Of a stretch of DNA of 64,000 nt, positions 1-9,697 are shown in pieces. Source of the stretch: JBBPZA01 sp038330095 (lineage in GTDB: Bacteria; Actinomycetota; Thermoleophilia; Solirubrobacterales; Solirubrobacteraceae); assembly GCA_038330095.1 (NCBI GenBank), contig JBBQNQ010000001.1, forward strand, positions 1 to 64,000. The letters are read 5' to 3'. The position numbers and the translations under genes are program-made. A model generated the notes under the pieces. That model saw nothing but the letters and a program-made list of their open reading frames with translations. It did not search any database and was not told the DNA's origin. The first letter of the stretch is position 1. Each line of letters starts with the position of its first letter.

Positions 1-76
1 CCCTAAGCCGCCAGCGGACGAGCCTCCCGCAACCGCCTGCGCGACGCGTCCTTGAGGTCGTTGGGTTTGCGCCAGG

Positions 77-95
77 TTCATCCGCTTTGGGTGAT
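77..95 (+). promoter_or_regulatory. Copy 1 of a 19-bp near-palindromic regulatory motif
   Basis: The sequence TTCATCCGCTTTGGGTGAT is followed by G and lies 32 bp before the ATG of the receiver-domain gene. It matches three other copies (1056-1074, 11203-11221, 12503-12521) in sequence and in orientation: the GGGTGATG end always points at the downstream gene. Arms TTCATCCG and TGGGTGAT form an 8-3-8 imperfect dyad. It could be an operator or a direction-specific promoter element. The function is inferred from repetition and position only. Confidence 0.6.
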
Positions 96-127
96 GCCGG
101 CGTCAGGGGGTGGGCGTAGGTTGAACT

Positions 128-514
128 ATGGCGCCCCCTACTGGACCGTCGGTCGGCGTGCTCGTAGTCGACGACCAGCTCCCTTTTCGCCAGGTCGCAC
201 GCGAGGTCATCGAAGCGACCCCGAACTTCCGGCTGCTGGGCGAAGCACCGTCGGCGTAACACGTCCTGACCGCCGCCGGCGAGCTGCATCCCGACCTTAT
301 TCTGCTCGACGTCCGGATGCCCGACATGGACGGCATCCAGGCAGCGGCCCACCTGCATTCCGCCCAACCCGACGCACTCGTCATCCTGACCTCCGTCGAG
401 GAGGCGCCCAACCTCCCAAGCGGCACCACCACCTGCGGAGCCGTCGAGCTAATCCGCAAGCAAGACCTCGGCCCCGCCCTCCTGCGCCGCATCTGGAGCA
501 CCCACGGGGCTTGA
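128..514 (+). pseudogene. Response-regulator receiver domain, interrupted by an in-frame TAA
   Basis: Reading from the ATG at 128 gives a single CheY-like receiver domain of 128 codons with no output domain. The acidic pair VVDDQ lies near residues 14-18, the phospho-acceptor region reads LILLDVRMPDMDG in the second half, and the fold runs to a TGA at 512-514. Codon 44 is TAA (257-259), where relatives usually carry Glu in the helix-2 region, so as sequenced the product stops after 43 residues. Nothing else in the frame is damaged, so either the loss is recent or one base is wrong. Copy 1 of the repeated 19-bp motif sits 32 bp upstream, suggesting it was controlled with the neighbouring stress genes. 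Confidence 0.75.
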
Positions 515-566
515 CCGCCGTGGGTGAGGGAAGACGCGCAGCCTGCGCTGGGCGTCGGACTCCAGA

Positions 567-965
567 TCAGGCCCGCTCGGGGTTGTACACCGCCGAGCCG
601 TGGATGATCACGATGCAGATCGCGAAGACTCCCAGCGACCAGAACGGATAGTGCCCGCCGACCGACAGCAGCGCGCCGATCGCGCCCAGGCTGGCGAGGA
701 AGATCCCGTAACAACGCCCAAACGGGCCGCCGCGGATGACCGACAGCCCGGCGGTGATCTGGAGGCCTCCCAGTATCACGGTGATCCAGCCCCACGTGTG
801 AAGGCTCGAGAAGAGGTACCTGGTGTCGTTGACGCAGAACTTCGAGTCGCTGATTCCGCCGATCCCGTAGATTATGTTGATCGCCCCCGCCACCATCAGC
901 AAGATCGAGGCGAAGATTGCACTGCCCAGCCCTCTCAGTCCCGCGTGCGGCTCGCTGACTCCCAT
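567..965 (-). CDS. DUF7144-type four-helix membrane protein
   Basis: This 132-residue protein has four hydrophobic segments (roughly residues 13-33, 50-70, 80-98 and 103-122), separated by short loops, and ends in the motif SAVYNPERA. It resembles the small DUF7144 family of actinobacterial membrane proteins, whose role is unknown. I chose the ATG at 965 because a strong GGGAGG lies 6 nt upstream; an ATG at 1025 would add 20 mostly polar residues. It converges with the receiver gene. Its upstream region holds copy 2 of the repeated motif about 90 bp away, shared with the divergent glutamate decarboxylase gene. Only the membrane topology is well supported. Confidence 0.8.
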   Translation of the reverse strand: MGVSEPHAGLRGLGSAIFASILLMVAGAINIIYGIGGISDSKFCVNDTRYLFSSLHTWGWITVILGGLQITAGLSVIRGGPFGRCYGIFLASLGAIGALLSVGGHYPFWSLGVFAICIVIIHGSAVYNPERA

Positions 966-1055
966 TTGCGCCTCCCATTCGTCCGTTCGCGGCGCCTGGA
1001 GCGCCTGCGCGTTGCGGTGAGCCATTCGATCCTGGCATGTCGCCGGCCGCGCGGG

Positions 1056-1074
1056 TTCATCCGATCCGGGTGAT
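1056..1074 (+). promoter_or_regulatory. Copy 2 of the 19-bp near-palindromic regulatory motif
   Basis: TTCATCCGATCCGGGTGAT is the best dyad of the set: its arms TTCATCCG and CGGGTGAT differ from perfect symmetry only at position 1 and at one C/T pair. It lies 39 bp before the gad ATG with the GGGTGATG end facing gad, and 90 bp before the divergent DUF7144 gene. It may serve both genes. Confidence 0.6.
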
Positions 1075-1113
1075 GTGACAGGGCAAGCTGCGCGGTGTCA
1101 TTCACGGTCGAGC

Positions 1114-2490
1114 ATGACCAGCCAAGGACTCAAGCGCGACGGCGATCGATACGGGAACGCGTTCCTGCTCAGCGACGCCCCGGACCACCGCCTGCCGAAG
1201 ACGGGAATGCCGGCCGTGGACGCGATGCGCCTGGTCGACGAGGAGCTCGTGCTCGACGGAATCCCGCTTCGCAACCTCGCCACCTTCGTGACGACGTGGA
1301 TGGAGCCCGAGGCTCAGCGCATCATCGCCGAGAACCTGCACCGCAACTACATCGACCACGCCGAGTACCCGCAGACCGCCGAGATCGAGCAGCGCTGCAT
1401 CCGGATGCTCGCGGACCTCTTCCACGCGCCCGGCGAGACCACCGGCACGCGCACCCAGGGATCGTCGGAGGCGATCATGCTCGGCGCGCTGTCGCTGAAG
1501 TGGAAGTGGCGCGCGCGGCGCGAGAAGGCGGGCAAGGGGACGGAGCGGCCGAACCTCGTGTTCGGCGGCGACGTGCACGTGGTGTGGGAGAAGTTCTGCC
1601 GCTATTTCGATGTCGAGCCGCGGATCATCCCGCTCCAGCGCGACCGCTTCGTCATCGGTCCCGAGGACGTCGAGCCCCACGTGGACGAGAACACCATCGG
1701 GGTCGCCGCGGTCCTCGGCACCACCTTCACGGGACACTCCGACGACATCGTCGGGATCAACGACCTCCTGGTCGGTCTCAAGCGCGACAAGGGCCTCGAT
1801 GTCCCGCTACACATCGACGGGGCGAGCGGCGCCTTCGTGTGGCCGTTCCTGTACCCCGACTCCGCCTGGGACTTCCGCCTCGAGCAGGTGCGCTCGATCA
1901 ACGCCTCCGGGCACAAGTACGGGCTCGTGTATCCAGGTCTCGGGTGGTTGGTCTTCCGTGAGACGAGCGATCTCCCCGAGGACCTCGTGTTCTACGAGAA
2001 CTACCTGGGCAAGCGCGACGCGACGTTCACCCTGAACTTCTCAACGAACGCCAGCATGGTCCTCGCGCAGTACTACAACTTCGTCCGCTACGGGCACGAC
2101 GGCTACCGCTACATCATGGAGACGATGCAGGCGAACGCGCGGGCGCTCGCCGAGCGGATCGTCGCGACCGGCAATTTCGAGCTGGTCGGGGACGAGCGGG
2201 CCGAGCAGCTTCCGCTCGTCGCCTTCAAGCTCACCGGGGAGCGCAACTACGACGAGTTCGACATCGCCTCGCAGCTCGCCGCGGAGCGCGGGTGGATGCT
2301 GCCGGCCTACACGCTGCCGCCCAACGCCGACCACGTGACGATCATGCGCGCGCTGGTAAAGCAGACGCTCGGCCACTCGCTGGTCTCCACGCTCGCCGAC
2401 GACATCGCGCAGGCCTGTGCGACGCTAGACAAGAAGGGCGGGCTGCACGAGCTCGACCGGCAGCGGGTCAAGACCGGCACGGGCTACTGA
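1114..2490 (+). CDS. gadB: Glutamate decarboxylase (PLP-dependent)
   Basis: The 458-residue protein is full length for GadB. It converts glutamate to GABA and CO2 and consumes a cytoplasmic proton, the basis of acid resistance in the family. The PLP lysine is K268 in SINASGHKYG, preceded by the aspartate motif HIDGASG, and the N-terminal NLATFVTTWMEPEA stretch is typical. The ATG at 1114 is used because sequence upstream of it is not family-like; its Shine-Dalgarno is weak. No glutamate/GABA antiporter lies beside it. A copy of the 19-bp motif is 39 bp upstream. Its last 7 bases overlap the end of the convergent cydB. Confidence 0.95.
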   Translation: MTSQGLKRDGDRYGNAFLLSDAPDHRLPKTGMPAVDAMRLVDEELVLDGIPLRNLATFVTTWMEPEAQRIIAENLHRNYIDHAEYPQTAEIEQRCIRMLADLFHAPGETTGTRTQGSSEAIMLGALSLKWKWRARREKAGKGTERPNLVFGGDVHVVWEKFCRYFDVEPRIIPLQRDRFVIGPEDVEPHVDENTIGVAAVLGTTFTGHSDDIVGINDLLVGLKRDKGLDVPLHIDGASGAFVWPFLYPDSAWDFRLEQVRSINASGHKYGLVYPGLGWLVFRETSDLPEDLVFYENYLGKRDATFTLNFSTNASMVLAQYYNFVRYGHDGYRYIMETMQANARALAERIVATGNFELVGDERAEQLPLVAFKLTGERNYDEFDIASQLAAERGWMLPAYTLPPNADHVTIMRALVKQTLGHSLVSTLADDIAQACATLDKKGGLHELDRQRVKTGTGY

Positions 2491-3509
2491 GTCGGCTTCG
2501 GTCTCTTGGTTTCCTCGATCAGGCTTCGCTGGCCGAGCGTGAACAGGAGCGCGATCGAGGGCAGCACGAGCACTACCGCGACGCCGAAGACGATCAGCAG
2601 AGCGGTGAGGGTCGCGCTCGGTGCGGCTCCGTCGGCGATCTTGAGCTTCTCAGGAAGCAGGTACGGGTACTGAGCGACGCCCCAGCCCCAGAGCACGGCC
2701 ACGACGGCGCCCACGGCCAGCGGCCGGACGCCTCGGGTGGCGCGGCGCCGGAGCGCCACCAGCACTCCTGCCCCGCACAGCACGGAGATGATCACCAGCG
2801 GCAGGCCCTCGTGGGTGAGGCGGTCGTAGAGGTAGCGCGCGTCGGAGTGCAGGACAACGATGCCGGCCACGCCGACCACCCCCGCCACGACGGCGGCCCC
2901 CAACGCACGCACGGTGAAGTAGCGCTCCAGGTCCGCGGCGCCGGCGCGGCGGGCTTCGCTCACCAGGAACACCGCCGCAAGGTAGGCGCAGGTGGCCACG
3001 AACAGCGCCCCCACCAGCAGCGAAACGGGGTTGAGCCAGCTCGAGACGGGGTCGCCCTTCGCGTTGCCGACCGGCACCCTGCCCGAAGCGACCGCGCCGA
3101 CCACCGTGCCCATGAAGAACGGCGTGAGCAGCGACGAGACTCCGAACAGGCGTTGGGCCAGCTGGCGTCCCGCGAGCCTGCGCGCGGTCGCGTGGAAGGC
3201 GAACCCCGAGCCGCGCAGGACGATCCCGAGCGCCGCGAGGCTGAGCGGGATGAACAGCGTCGAGAAGATCGATCCGAACGCGGTCGGGAACGCGGTCCAG
3301 AGCACCACGAGAACGAAGATCAGCCAAACGTGGTTGGCCTCCCAGACCGTGCCGATCGCCGCGTCGATCAGGTCCCGCGGCCGCCTGCCGGCCTCGCCGC
3401 CGCCGGCGACCAGGGCCCAGAACCCGCCCCCGAAGTCGGCGCCCCCGAACACGGCGTAGAACGTCACGCCGACCCACAGGACCCCGGCGGACGCGTCCGC
3501 ACTGCTCAT
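2484..3509 (-). CDS. cydB: Cytochrome bd ubiquinol oxidase subunit II
   Basis: The 341-residue polytopic protein has eight to nine hydrophobic helices and the CydB signature FGGADFGGGFWAL near the N-terminus, followed by GTVWEANHVWLIF. It is the structural partner of CydA in the high-affinity quinol oxidase that reduces O2 to water without pumping protons. The start codon overlaps the cydA stop (ATGA), indicating translational coupling. It is the last gene of the zwf-to-cydB operon, and its 3' end overlaps gadB by 7 bp on the other strand. No cydCD assembly transporter is in the window. Confidence 0.95.
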   Translation of the reverse strand: MSSADASAGVLWVGVTFYAVFGGADFGGGFWALVAGGGEAGRRPRDLIDAAIGTVWEANHVWLIFVLVVLWTAFPTAFGSIFSTLFIPLSLAALGIVLRGSGFAFHATARRLAGRQLAQRLFGVSSLLTPFFMGTVVGAVASGRVPVGNAKGDPVSSWLNPVSLLVGALFVATCAYLAAVFLVSEARRAGAADLERYFTVRALGAAVVAGVVGVAGIVVLHSDARYLYDRLTHEGLPLVIISVLCGAGVLVALRRRATRGVRPLAVGAVVAVLWGWGVAQYPYLLPEKLKIADGAAPSATLTALLIVFGVAVVLVLPSIALLFTLGQRSLIEETKRPKPTQ

Positions 3510-4914
3510 TGGGCCCCCGAGACAACCGTCGGAGACCCACCCGGACGGGGGCCGTAGGGCACATCGTCCTCTTCGACCTCCACCTCGCGCCAGCGCCGCG
3601 CCATGACCCGCAGCGTGACGACCAGCGCGGCGCCGAGCACCGTGTACAGCGCCATGACCACCGAGAAGGTGACCCACACTCCGCTGGCCTGGGTGACCGC
3701 GTCCTCGGTCCGCATGAACTCGTAGACGATCCACGGCTGACGACCCACCTCGGTCACGATCCACCCGCACTCCAGGGCCACGACCGCAGCCACGCCGGAC
3801 ACGGCGGTGGCGCGCAGGAACCATTTGGTCTGTGGGATGTCGCGCTTGCGCCACCAGGCGATGCCCAGCCACAGGCCCAGGCCGATCAGCGCGGTGCAGA
3901 TCCCGACCATCGCGTCGAAGGAGAGATGGAGCATCGTGTTCGCGGGCGGCCGGTCGTCGGGCGCCACCGAGTCGAGGCCCGTGACCTGCGTGTCCGTGCT
4001 CCACCCCACCAGGAAGGAGTCAAAGCCGGGGATGCCGATGCCGCCCTTGACGCCACTCGACGTGCAGCGCCCGCCGAGGTACTCGGTCACGTGGGTCGCG
4101 GTCTTCTGCACGCATTCCATCGCAGCGAACTTGACCGGCTGGTCGTCGGCGATCGAGCGGGCCGCCGTGTCGCCGACCGCAAACTGGATCGGGGTCACGA
4201 TGGCGGCGACGGTCAGCGGGATCAGCAGGCCCAGGCGGTGGTAGCGATCCCGGCGCCCGCGCAGCATGCCGACCGCGTATACCGAGGCGATCAGGAAGCC
4301 GGTGACGAGGTAGGCGGCGAGGATCATGTGGGGAACCTCGTAGGGCACCGCCCGGTTGAAGATCACCTTCAGCGGCTCCACCTTCGTCACGTCTCCGCTG
4401 GACGGCGTGAAGCCCTGCGGCTGGTTCATCCACGAGTTGACGGCGACCACCGAGAAGGCCCCGCCGAGCCCCGTGACGGCTATCGGTACGCCGGTCCAGA
4501 AGTGAGCCCACGGAGAGAGGCGCTTCCAACCGTAGATGTAGATCGCGAAGAAGATCGCCTCGAGGAAGAAGAAGATGCCCTCGATCGCGAAGAGGACCCC
4601 GAAGACGTCGCCGAAGCGACTGGTGAACGCCGGCCACAGAAGACCGAACTCGAAGGACAGCACGGTGCCGGTCACGGCGCCGACCGCGAAGGTCACCGCG
4701 GCCACCTTCGACCAGCGCTGAGCGAGCAGGAGCGCGTCGGGGTCGGCGCGGCGCAGGCCGCGATAGTTGGCGATGAGCATCATCGCCGGGAAGGCGACGC
4801 CGAGCGACGCCAGGACGATGTGGAACCCCAGCGTGAACGCCATCTGGCTCCGCGCGGCCGGGAGCTGCGAAGCGAGTGGGAGGGCGTTGGTCAGCGTGGT
4901 CCGACCGCCGTCAT
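3506..4914 (-). CDS. cydA: Cytochrome bd ubiquinol oxidase subunit I, frameshift near its start
   Basis: CydA carries the haems and the quinol site. Visible landmarks are the N-terminal SQMAFTLGFHI (the histidine is a haem ligand), the Q-loop DDQPVKFAAMECVQ and the C-terminal EVGRQPWIV; the Q loop is short. The main reading frame has no ATG/GTG/TTG ahead of the conserved N-terminus. An ATG at 4914 overlaps the ndh stop (TGATG) and joins this frame if one G is restored in GTCGGACC (about 4901-4904), giving MTAVGTTLTNALPLAS as the start and about 470 residues. That is my preferred model. Otherwise a rare CTG at 4894, or the ATG at 4843 (too short), must be used. The stop overlaps the cydB start. 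Confidence 0.92.
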
Positions 4915-6239
4915 CACGCCGCGTCGACGCCGGGCGGGACCCGCTCGACGCTCGAGAGCTCGCCCTCGACGATCTTGTTCTCGGGATGGCCCAGACGCGC
5001 AGACGTCCAGTCGATGAGCACCTTGATGCGGTGCCCCGGACTGCCGCCGAGGTAGTAGAGATGCACGCTGAGGTAGGTCGCGAACGCGGCCCGGCCGGAC
5101 AATTTGTGACCCCTGATCTCGCAGATCGCCTTGCCGCGCCCGATGACGGCCAGCGCGCCCTTGTCGAAGTAGCGAAACGGGGTCGAAGCACCCGGCTGCC
5201 CGTGGTGAATCGCCTTGGCGACGTGCCGTGCCTGCTGGATGGCGACCGTGGCCAGTCCGGGCAGCGGCTTTCCGTCGGGTCCCCCGAGACTCGCGACGTC
5301 CCCGATCACCGAGATCTCGGGATGACCGGGGACCGTCACGTCGGGGTTGACCTCGATGCGCCCCGCGCGGTCGGTGCTCGCGCCGGTGGCTCGGGCCAGG
5401 ACCTGGGCCAGTCCGGCGGGGCGCACCCCGGCCGCCCAGATCACGGTCCGGCTGGTGATCCGCTCTATCGCCCCGTTGGCCTCATATGTCACGCCGCGTG
5501 CGTCGACCGACGTCGCGCGGGCGCCCTCGCGCACGTCCACGCCGAGCTCGGCCAGCCCGGTGGCGGCCTTGGCCGACAGCGACTCGCTGAACGCCGGCAG
5601 AACACGGTCGCCCGCGTCGAGCAGGATCACCTTTGCGCCGCCGGGGCCGATCCGGGAGAACTCCCCCTTCAGCGAGTGCTCCGTGAGGATCGCGAGCGCT
5701 CCGGCGAGCTCCACCCCGGTCGCCCCGCCGCCGACGACCGCAAAGGTCAGCCACTCCGCACGCGACTCCGGGTCGGTCGCGCGCTCGGCCTCCTCCAGCG
5801 CGCCGTAGATCCGGTTGCGCATGTCGACCGCGTCGGCGAGCGTCTTGAGCTCGCACGAGACTTCCTTCCACTCGTCGTGGCCGAAGTAGGACGTCTCCCC
5901 GCCGCAGGCGACGATCAGGCTGTCGTAGTCGAGCCGCTCGCCCCGGTCGAGAATGACCTGGCGCCCGGCGACGTCGACGTCTGTGATCTCCGCCATCACC
6001 ACCGTGGTGTTCGAGCTGAGCCTGAGCGACCCTCGAATCGAGGGCGCGCATTCGCCCGGCGACACCCCACCCATCGCCACCTGATAGAGCAGCGGCTGGA
6101 AGAGGTGATGGTTCATACGGTCGACGAGCGTGACCTCGACGTCGGTGTGCCGGAGCGCGCGCGCGGCGGCCAGCCCTCCGAACCCGCCGCCGACGATCAC
6201 TATGCGGCGTCGCTGCCCCCCGCCGGACTCAGGGGACAC
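4914..6239 (-). CDS. ndh: Type II NADH dehydrogenase (NDH-2)
   Basis: The 441-residue flavoprotein is a single-subunit, non-pumping NADH:quinone oxidoreductase. The FAD-binding dinucleotide fold IVIVGGGFGGLAAAR is at residues 13-27, the NAD-binding GGGATGVELAG lies mid-protein, and a third FAD contact, SVIGDVASL, follows. The C-terminal region is amphipathic, fitting peripheral membrane attachment. The GTG at 6239 is preceded by AAAGGAGG. It overlaps the end of the GMC gene by 11 nt, and its TGA overlaps the likely cydA ATG. Placed between a sugar-oxidising enzyme and a quinol oxidase, it probably feeds the bd oxidase. Confidence 0.93.
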   Translation of the reverse strand: MSPESGGGQRRRIVIVGGGFGGLAAARALRHTDVEVTLVDRMNHHLFQPLLYQVAMGGVSPGECAPSIRGSLRLSSNTTVVMAEITDVDVAGRQVILDRGERLDYDSLIVACGGETSYFGHDEWKEVSCELKTLADAVDMRNRIYGALEEAERATDPESRAEWLTFAVVGGGATGVELAGALAILTEHSLKGEFSRIGPGGAKVILLDAGDRVLPAFSESLSAKAATGLAELGVDVREGARATSVDARGVTYEANGAIERITSRTVIWAAGVRPAGLAQVLARATGASTDRAGRIEVNPDVTVPGHPEISVIGDVASLGGPDGKPLPGLATVAIQQARHVAKAIHHGQPGASTPFRYFDKGALAVIGRGKAICEIRGHKLSGRAAFATYLSVHLYYLGGSPGHRIKVLIDWTSARLGHPENKIVEGELSSVERVPPGVDAA

Positions 6240-7823
6240 GGACGGCCTCCTTTGAAGACCCCTCCGGGCCAAGCCGCTCGAGGAGGTGGTCGCCCACGCG
6301 CAGCGCGTTCGCCATCGCGGTGAGCGCCGGGTTGACCGCGCGATGCTCGGGAAGAAGCTCGTGTCGACGACGTACAGGTTGTCGAGCTCGTGAGCGCGGC
6401 AGTCGACGTTCAGGACGGACGTGGCAGGGTCCTGGCCGAAGCGGCAGGTGCCCGCCTGATGGGCCACGCCGGCAACGGGAATCTCGTTCTTGAGGCAGGC
6501 ATGGCGCGGAACGAGGTGATCGGGGTGCATGCCCATGTGGGCCAGCATCGACTTGAGCTGGTTGAAGAGACGCTCCTTGGGCACCTGGTTGGACTGCTTG
6601 TAGCTCAGCTTGACGCGACCATCGCGGTCCAGGATGACACGGTTGCCGGCCGGGGCAGATCCTCGGTCGACAGCCAGAAATCGACCGCGTGACGCGCGAC
6701 GTTCTCCAGCGTGCGCGTGGGCGCGAGCTTGGTCTGGATCGGCTTCTCGCCACGGTACATCGGCGCCTGCGACTTGCCGACCATCTGGATGTTGCCCATC
6801 GGGTACTCGAAGTCGTCGGTCGCGAAGTAGACGTCGTTGAGGCCGAGGGTAGGGTCTTCTGGAAGACCGTGGGGTTCTCTTCCTTGGAGAGCGCGAGCAC
6901 CGCCTGGCTGTTGTGGAAGGTGTAGTTGCGCCCGACCTGGTCGGAGCCGTTGGCGAGGCCGTTGGGATGGCTGTCGCTGGCCGAGGAGAGCAGCAGCTTG
7001 GCCGAGTTGGCGGCGCCGCAGGACAGGACCACCATCTCGGCGGAGAACGTCTCACGCGTGCAGTCGCGCTCGACCTCCACTTCGGTGACGGCAGTCCCGG
7101 CGGGGTTCGTGCGCAGAGCCACCGCCGGGCGTTGGTGAGCAAGGTGACGTTCTGGTGCTCGAGTGCCGGCCGGACGCCGAGCACCTCGGCATCGGACTTG
7201 GCGTGCACGAGGCACGGGAAGCCGTCGCAGGTAGAGCAGCGGACGCAGTTGCTGTAGGGCATGTTGCCCTCGTTGAGCATCACGCCGCAGGGAGCGTGGA
7301 ACGGCTGGTGCCCGGCGGCGGAGAGATCGTCGGCGAGCTGTTGGATCCGCGGCTCGTGCGAGACCGCCGGGCACGGATAGGGCGCGCTGGCCGGCGGCTC
7401 GGTCGGATCCTCTCCGCGCGCGCCGTGCACCTGGTACAGCTCCTCGGCCTGGGTGTAGTACGGCTCCATCTCGTCGTAGCCGATGGGCCACGCGGGCGAG
7501 ATGCCGTCGTGGTGGCGCAGCTCGCCGAAGTCCTTGGAGCGCAGGCGGTAGAGCGCCGCGCCGTGGAGCTTGGTGGCGCCGCCGACGAAGTAGTGCACCT
7601 GCGGCTGAAAGCTCTTGCCCTCGGAGTCCGACCACTCGTCCGCGGAGACGTAGCGGTTGTCGATGAACACGTCGGCGGCGTCCCAGTTCTGCGGCTCGCG
7701 CGCCAGCCAGTCGCCGCGCTCGAGCGACAGGATCCGTTTGCCCGAGGGAGCGAGGTGCCGTACGAGCGTACCGCCGCCCGCGCCGCTGCCGATGACGATG
7801 ACGATGACGTCGTATGGGGTCAT
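6229..7823 (-). pseudogene. GMC-family FAD oxidoreductase, four -1 frameshifts as sequenced
   Basis: Read with four corrections this is a full-length glucose-methanol-choline oxidoreductase of about 530 residues. It has the N-terminal FAD motif IGSGAGGGTLVRHL, the substrate-domain segment VGGATKLHGAALYRLR, LSCGAANSAKLLLSS mid-protein and the C-terminal AGTCRFGQDP with the VNPALTAMANALRVGDHL end. The frame slips by -1 near 7121-7124, 6844-6853, 6648-6652 and 6339-6343. Each slip is repaired by restoring one G or C in a short G/C run, so consensus errors are a serious alternative to decay. Start and stop are coupled to neighbours (ATGA with the GH15 gene, 11-nt overlap with ndh). The substrate is not readable from sequence; a sugar or sugar alcohol is plausible from context. 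Confidence 0.85.
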
Positions 7824-9697
7824 GTCGTGTACTCCGCCACGCGCTCGGAGAGGATGATTCGCCCCGCCGCCTCGATCAGCGCTAGGTGGGAGAAGGCCTG
7901 GGGGAAGTTGCCCAGGTGCCGGCCTGTGCTCGTGTCGAACTCCTCGGCGTACAGGCCGAGCGGCGAGGCCACGCTCAGCAGGCGCTCCATCAGGTCGCGG
8001 GCGCGCTGCAACTCGCCGACGATCGCCAGCCCCGACACCAGCCAGAAGGAGCAGATGAGAAAGCTGCCCTCCTTGCCAGACAGGCCGTCGTCGGTCTCGT
8101 CGGTCACGTAGCGCAGGACGAAGCCGTCCTCGGTGAGGTCGTCGGCGATCGCCTCGACGGAGGCGCGCAGGCAGTCGTGGTCGGGAGGCAGGAACCCGAA
8201 GATCGCGGCCAGCAACGTCGACGCGTCGAGCGCCTCGGTGTCGTAGTGCTGGCGCAGCACGCCGTCCTTGACCCCGTGCTCCAGGATGTCGGCCTTGATC
8301 TCCTCGGCGGTCGCGCCCCAGGAGGCCTCCAGCTCAGGATTGCCGCGGATGTGCGCCAGCTTGGCCGCCCGGTCCAGGGCGACCCAGCACATCAGCTTGG
8401 AGGACACGTAGTGCTGCGGCTCGCCGCGCGCCTCCCAGATGCCCTGGTCGGGCTCGCGCCATACGCGGATCGCACACTCGGCCTGGGTTTGGACGATCGG
8501 CCACAGCCGGCGCGGCAGGCGCTGGCTGCGCCGGCTGTGGAGCAGGATCGAGTCCAGCACCGCTCCGAAGACGTCGTTCTGACGCTGGTCGAAGGCGCCG
8601 TTGCCGATGCGGACCGGCCGCGCACCGGCGTAGCCGGAGAGGTCCTCGCGCAGCGACTCGGTCAGATCGCGCCGTCCGTCGATCCCGTACATGATCTGCA
8701 GCGCCCCGTCCTCGTTGGGCTCCAGGTCAGCGACGAACTGCATGAACTCGTCCGCTTCCCAGTCGAGGTTGAGGTAGTGCAGGGCCTGCAGCGTGAAGGT
8801 CGTGTCGCGGATCCAGGTGTAGCGGTAGTCCCAGTTGCGCTCCCCGCCGGGGGTCTCGGGCAGCGAGGTGGTCAAGGCGGCGACGGTCGCGCCCGTCGGC
8901 ATGTAAGTGAGGCCCTTGACCGCCAGCGCGGAGCGCTGGATCGGCTCGCGCCAGCGATGATCGATCAGGCGCGCCCGTCCCAGCCACCCGCGCCAGTAGC
9001 GCGTGGTCGCCGCGAGCCGGGCGTTGGCCTCGTCGACGTTCTGGGGCGAGACCAGGTCCTCGGCCCATGACAGCGAGCAGAAGAGCTGCTCGCCCTGGCG
9101 CAGCACGTGCCGCGCGCGGACCCAGTCCCCCTCGAGGCCCATCGCCATGCTGGTCTGCAGCCTGATCGTTTGCCCCTCGACACTGGCGTCGGCGGTGTGG
9201 CGGCCGTCGACCATCGACCACTGCGCAGGTGTCCGGCCGTAGTCGAAGACGGGCTCGCAGACCATCTGGACCTCGACGTTGCCGTCGAGGCACAGGACGG
9301 TGCGAACGAGCATGTGGTCGGCATCGTCGTCGGCGGGCGGGCGCGTGTGGGGCGTGATCTCGTCCTCCCCGTGCTGCGGGCCCATGGTCAGCGCGTCGCG
9401 AACCATGATCCAGCCCGTCGGCGTGTTCCACGTCGTCAAGAGCGTGTTCGTCCCGGGCTCGTACACACGCGCCGCCGGGACCGAGATGCCGAACGGGCCC
9501 AGCCGGAAGTGCCCGGCTGCGCGATCCAGCAGCGTGCCGAACACGCTGGGGGCGTCGAAGCGCGGCACGCAAAGCCACCCGACTGAACCATCGGGCGCCA
9601 CCAGCGCTCCGGTGTGGCAGTCCGACAGGAAGGCGTAGTCGGCGATCGGCGGGAACGGCGACGGCGCCGCTGCGCTCTGCGGCTCCTGCGCGGTCAT
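7820..9697 (-). CDS. Glycoside hydrolase family 15 protein (glucoamylase/trehalase-like)
   Basis: The 625-residue protein has the bacterial GH15 layout: an N-terminal beta-rich domain starting PPIADYAFLSDCHTGALV, then an (alpha/alpha)6 catalytic barrel. Barrel landmarks are NWDYRYTWIRDTTFTLQAL (the general-acid region) and YAEEFDTSTGRHLGNFPQAFSHL near the C-terminus. Members release glucose from alpha-glucans or trehalose, and which substrate is used cannot be decided here. There is no signal peptide, so the substrate is internal. The ATG overlaps the zwf stop (ATGA) and its own stop overlaps the GMC start. It would supply glucose to the zwf and GMC products in the same operon. Confidence 0.93.
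   Translation of the reverse strand: MTAQEPQSAAAPSPFPPIADYAFLSDCHTGALVAPDGSVGWLCVPRFDAPSVFGTLLDRAAGHFRLGPFGISVPAARVYEPGTNTLLTTWNTPTGWIMVRDALTMGPQHGEDEITPHTRPPADDDADHMLVRTVLCLDGNVEVQMVCEPVFDYGRTPAQWSMVDGRHTADASVEGQTIRLQTSMAMGLEGDWVRARHVLRQGEQLFCSLSWAEDLVSPQNVDEANARLAATTRYWRGWLGRARLIDHRWREPIQRSALAVKGLTYMPTGATVAALTTSLPETPGGERNWDYRYTWIRDTTFTLQALHYLNLDWEADEFMQFVADLEPNEDGALQIMYGIDGRRDLTESLREDLSGYAGARPVRIGNGAFDQRQNDVFGAVLDSILLHSRRSQRLPRRLWPIVQTQAECAIRVWREPDQGIWEARGEPQHYVSSKLMCWVALDRAAKLAHIRGNPELEASWGATAEEIKADILEHGVKDGVLRQHYDTEALDASTLLAAIFGFLPPDHDCLRASVEAIADDLTEDGFVLRYVTDETDDGLSGKEGSFLICSFWLVSGLAIVGELQRARDLMERLLSVASPLGLYAEEFDTSTGRHLGNFPQAFSHLALIEAAGRIILSERVAEYTT

Noticed and set aside
52..651. Plus-strand 199-codon frame overlapping the receiver gene
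   Set aside because: Out of frame with the clear receiver-domain translation and extremely Arg/Pro-rich.
77..1074. SigB/SigF-type promoters (GTTT, spacer, GGGTAT) at the motif copies
   Set aside because: Spacing between GTTT-like and GGGTGA elements is not consistent among the four copies, and the -10-like part is GGGTGAT rather than GGGTAT.
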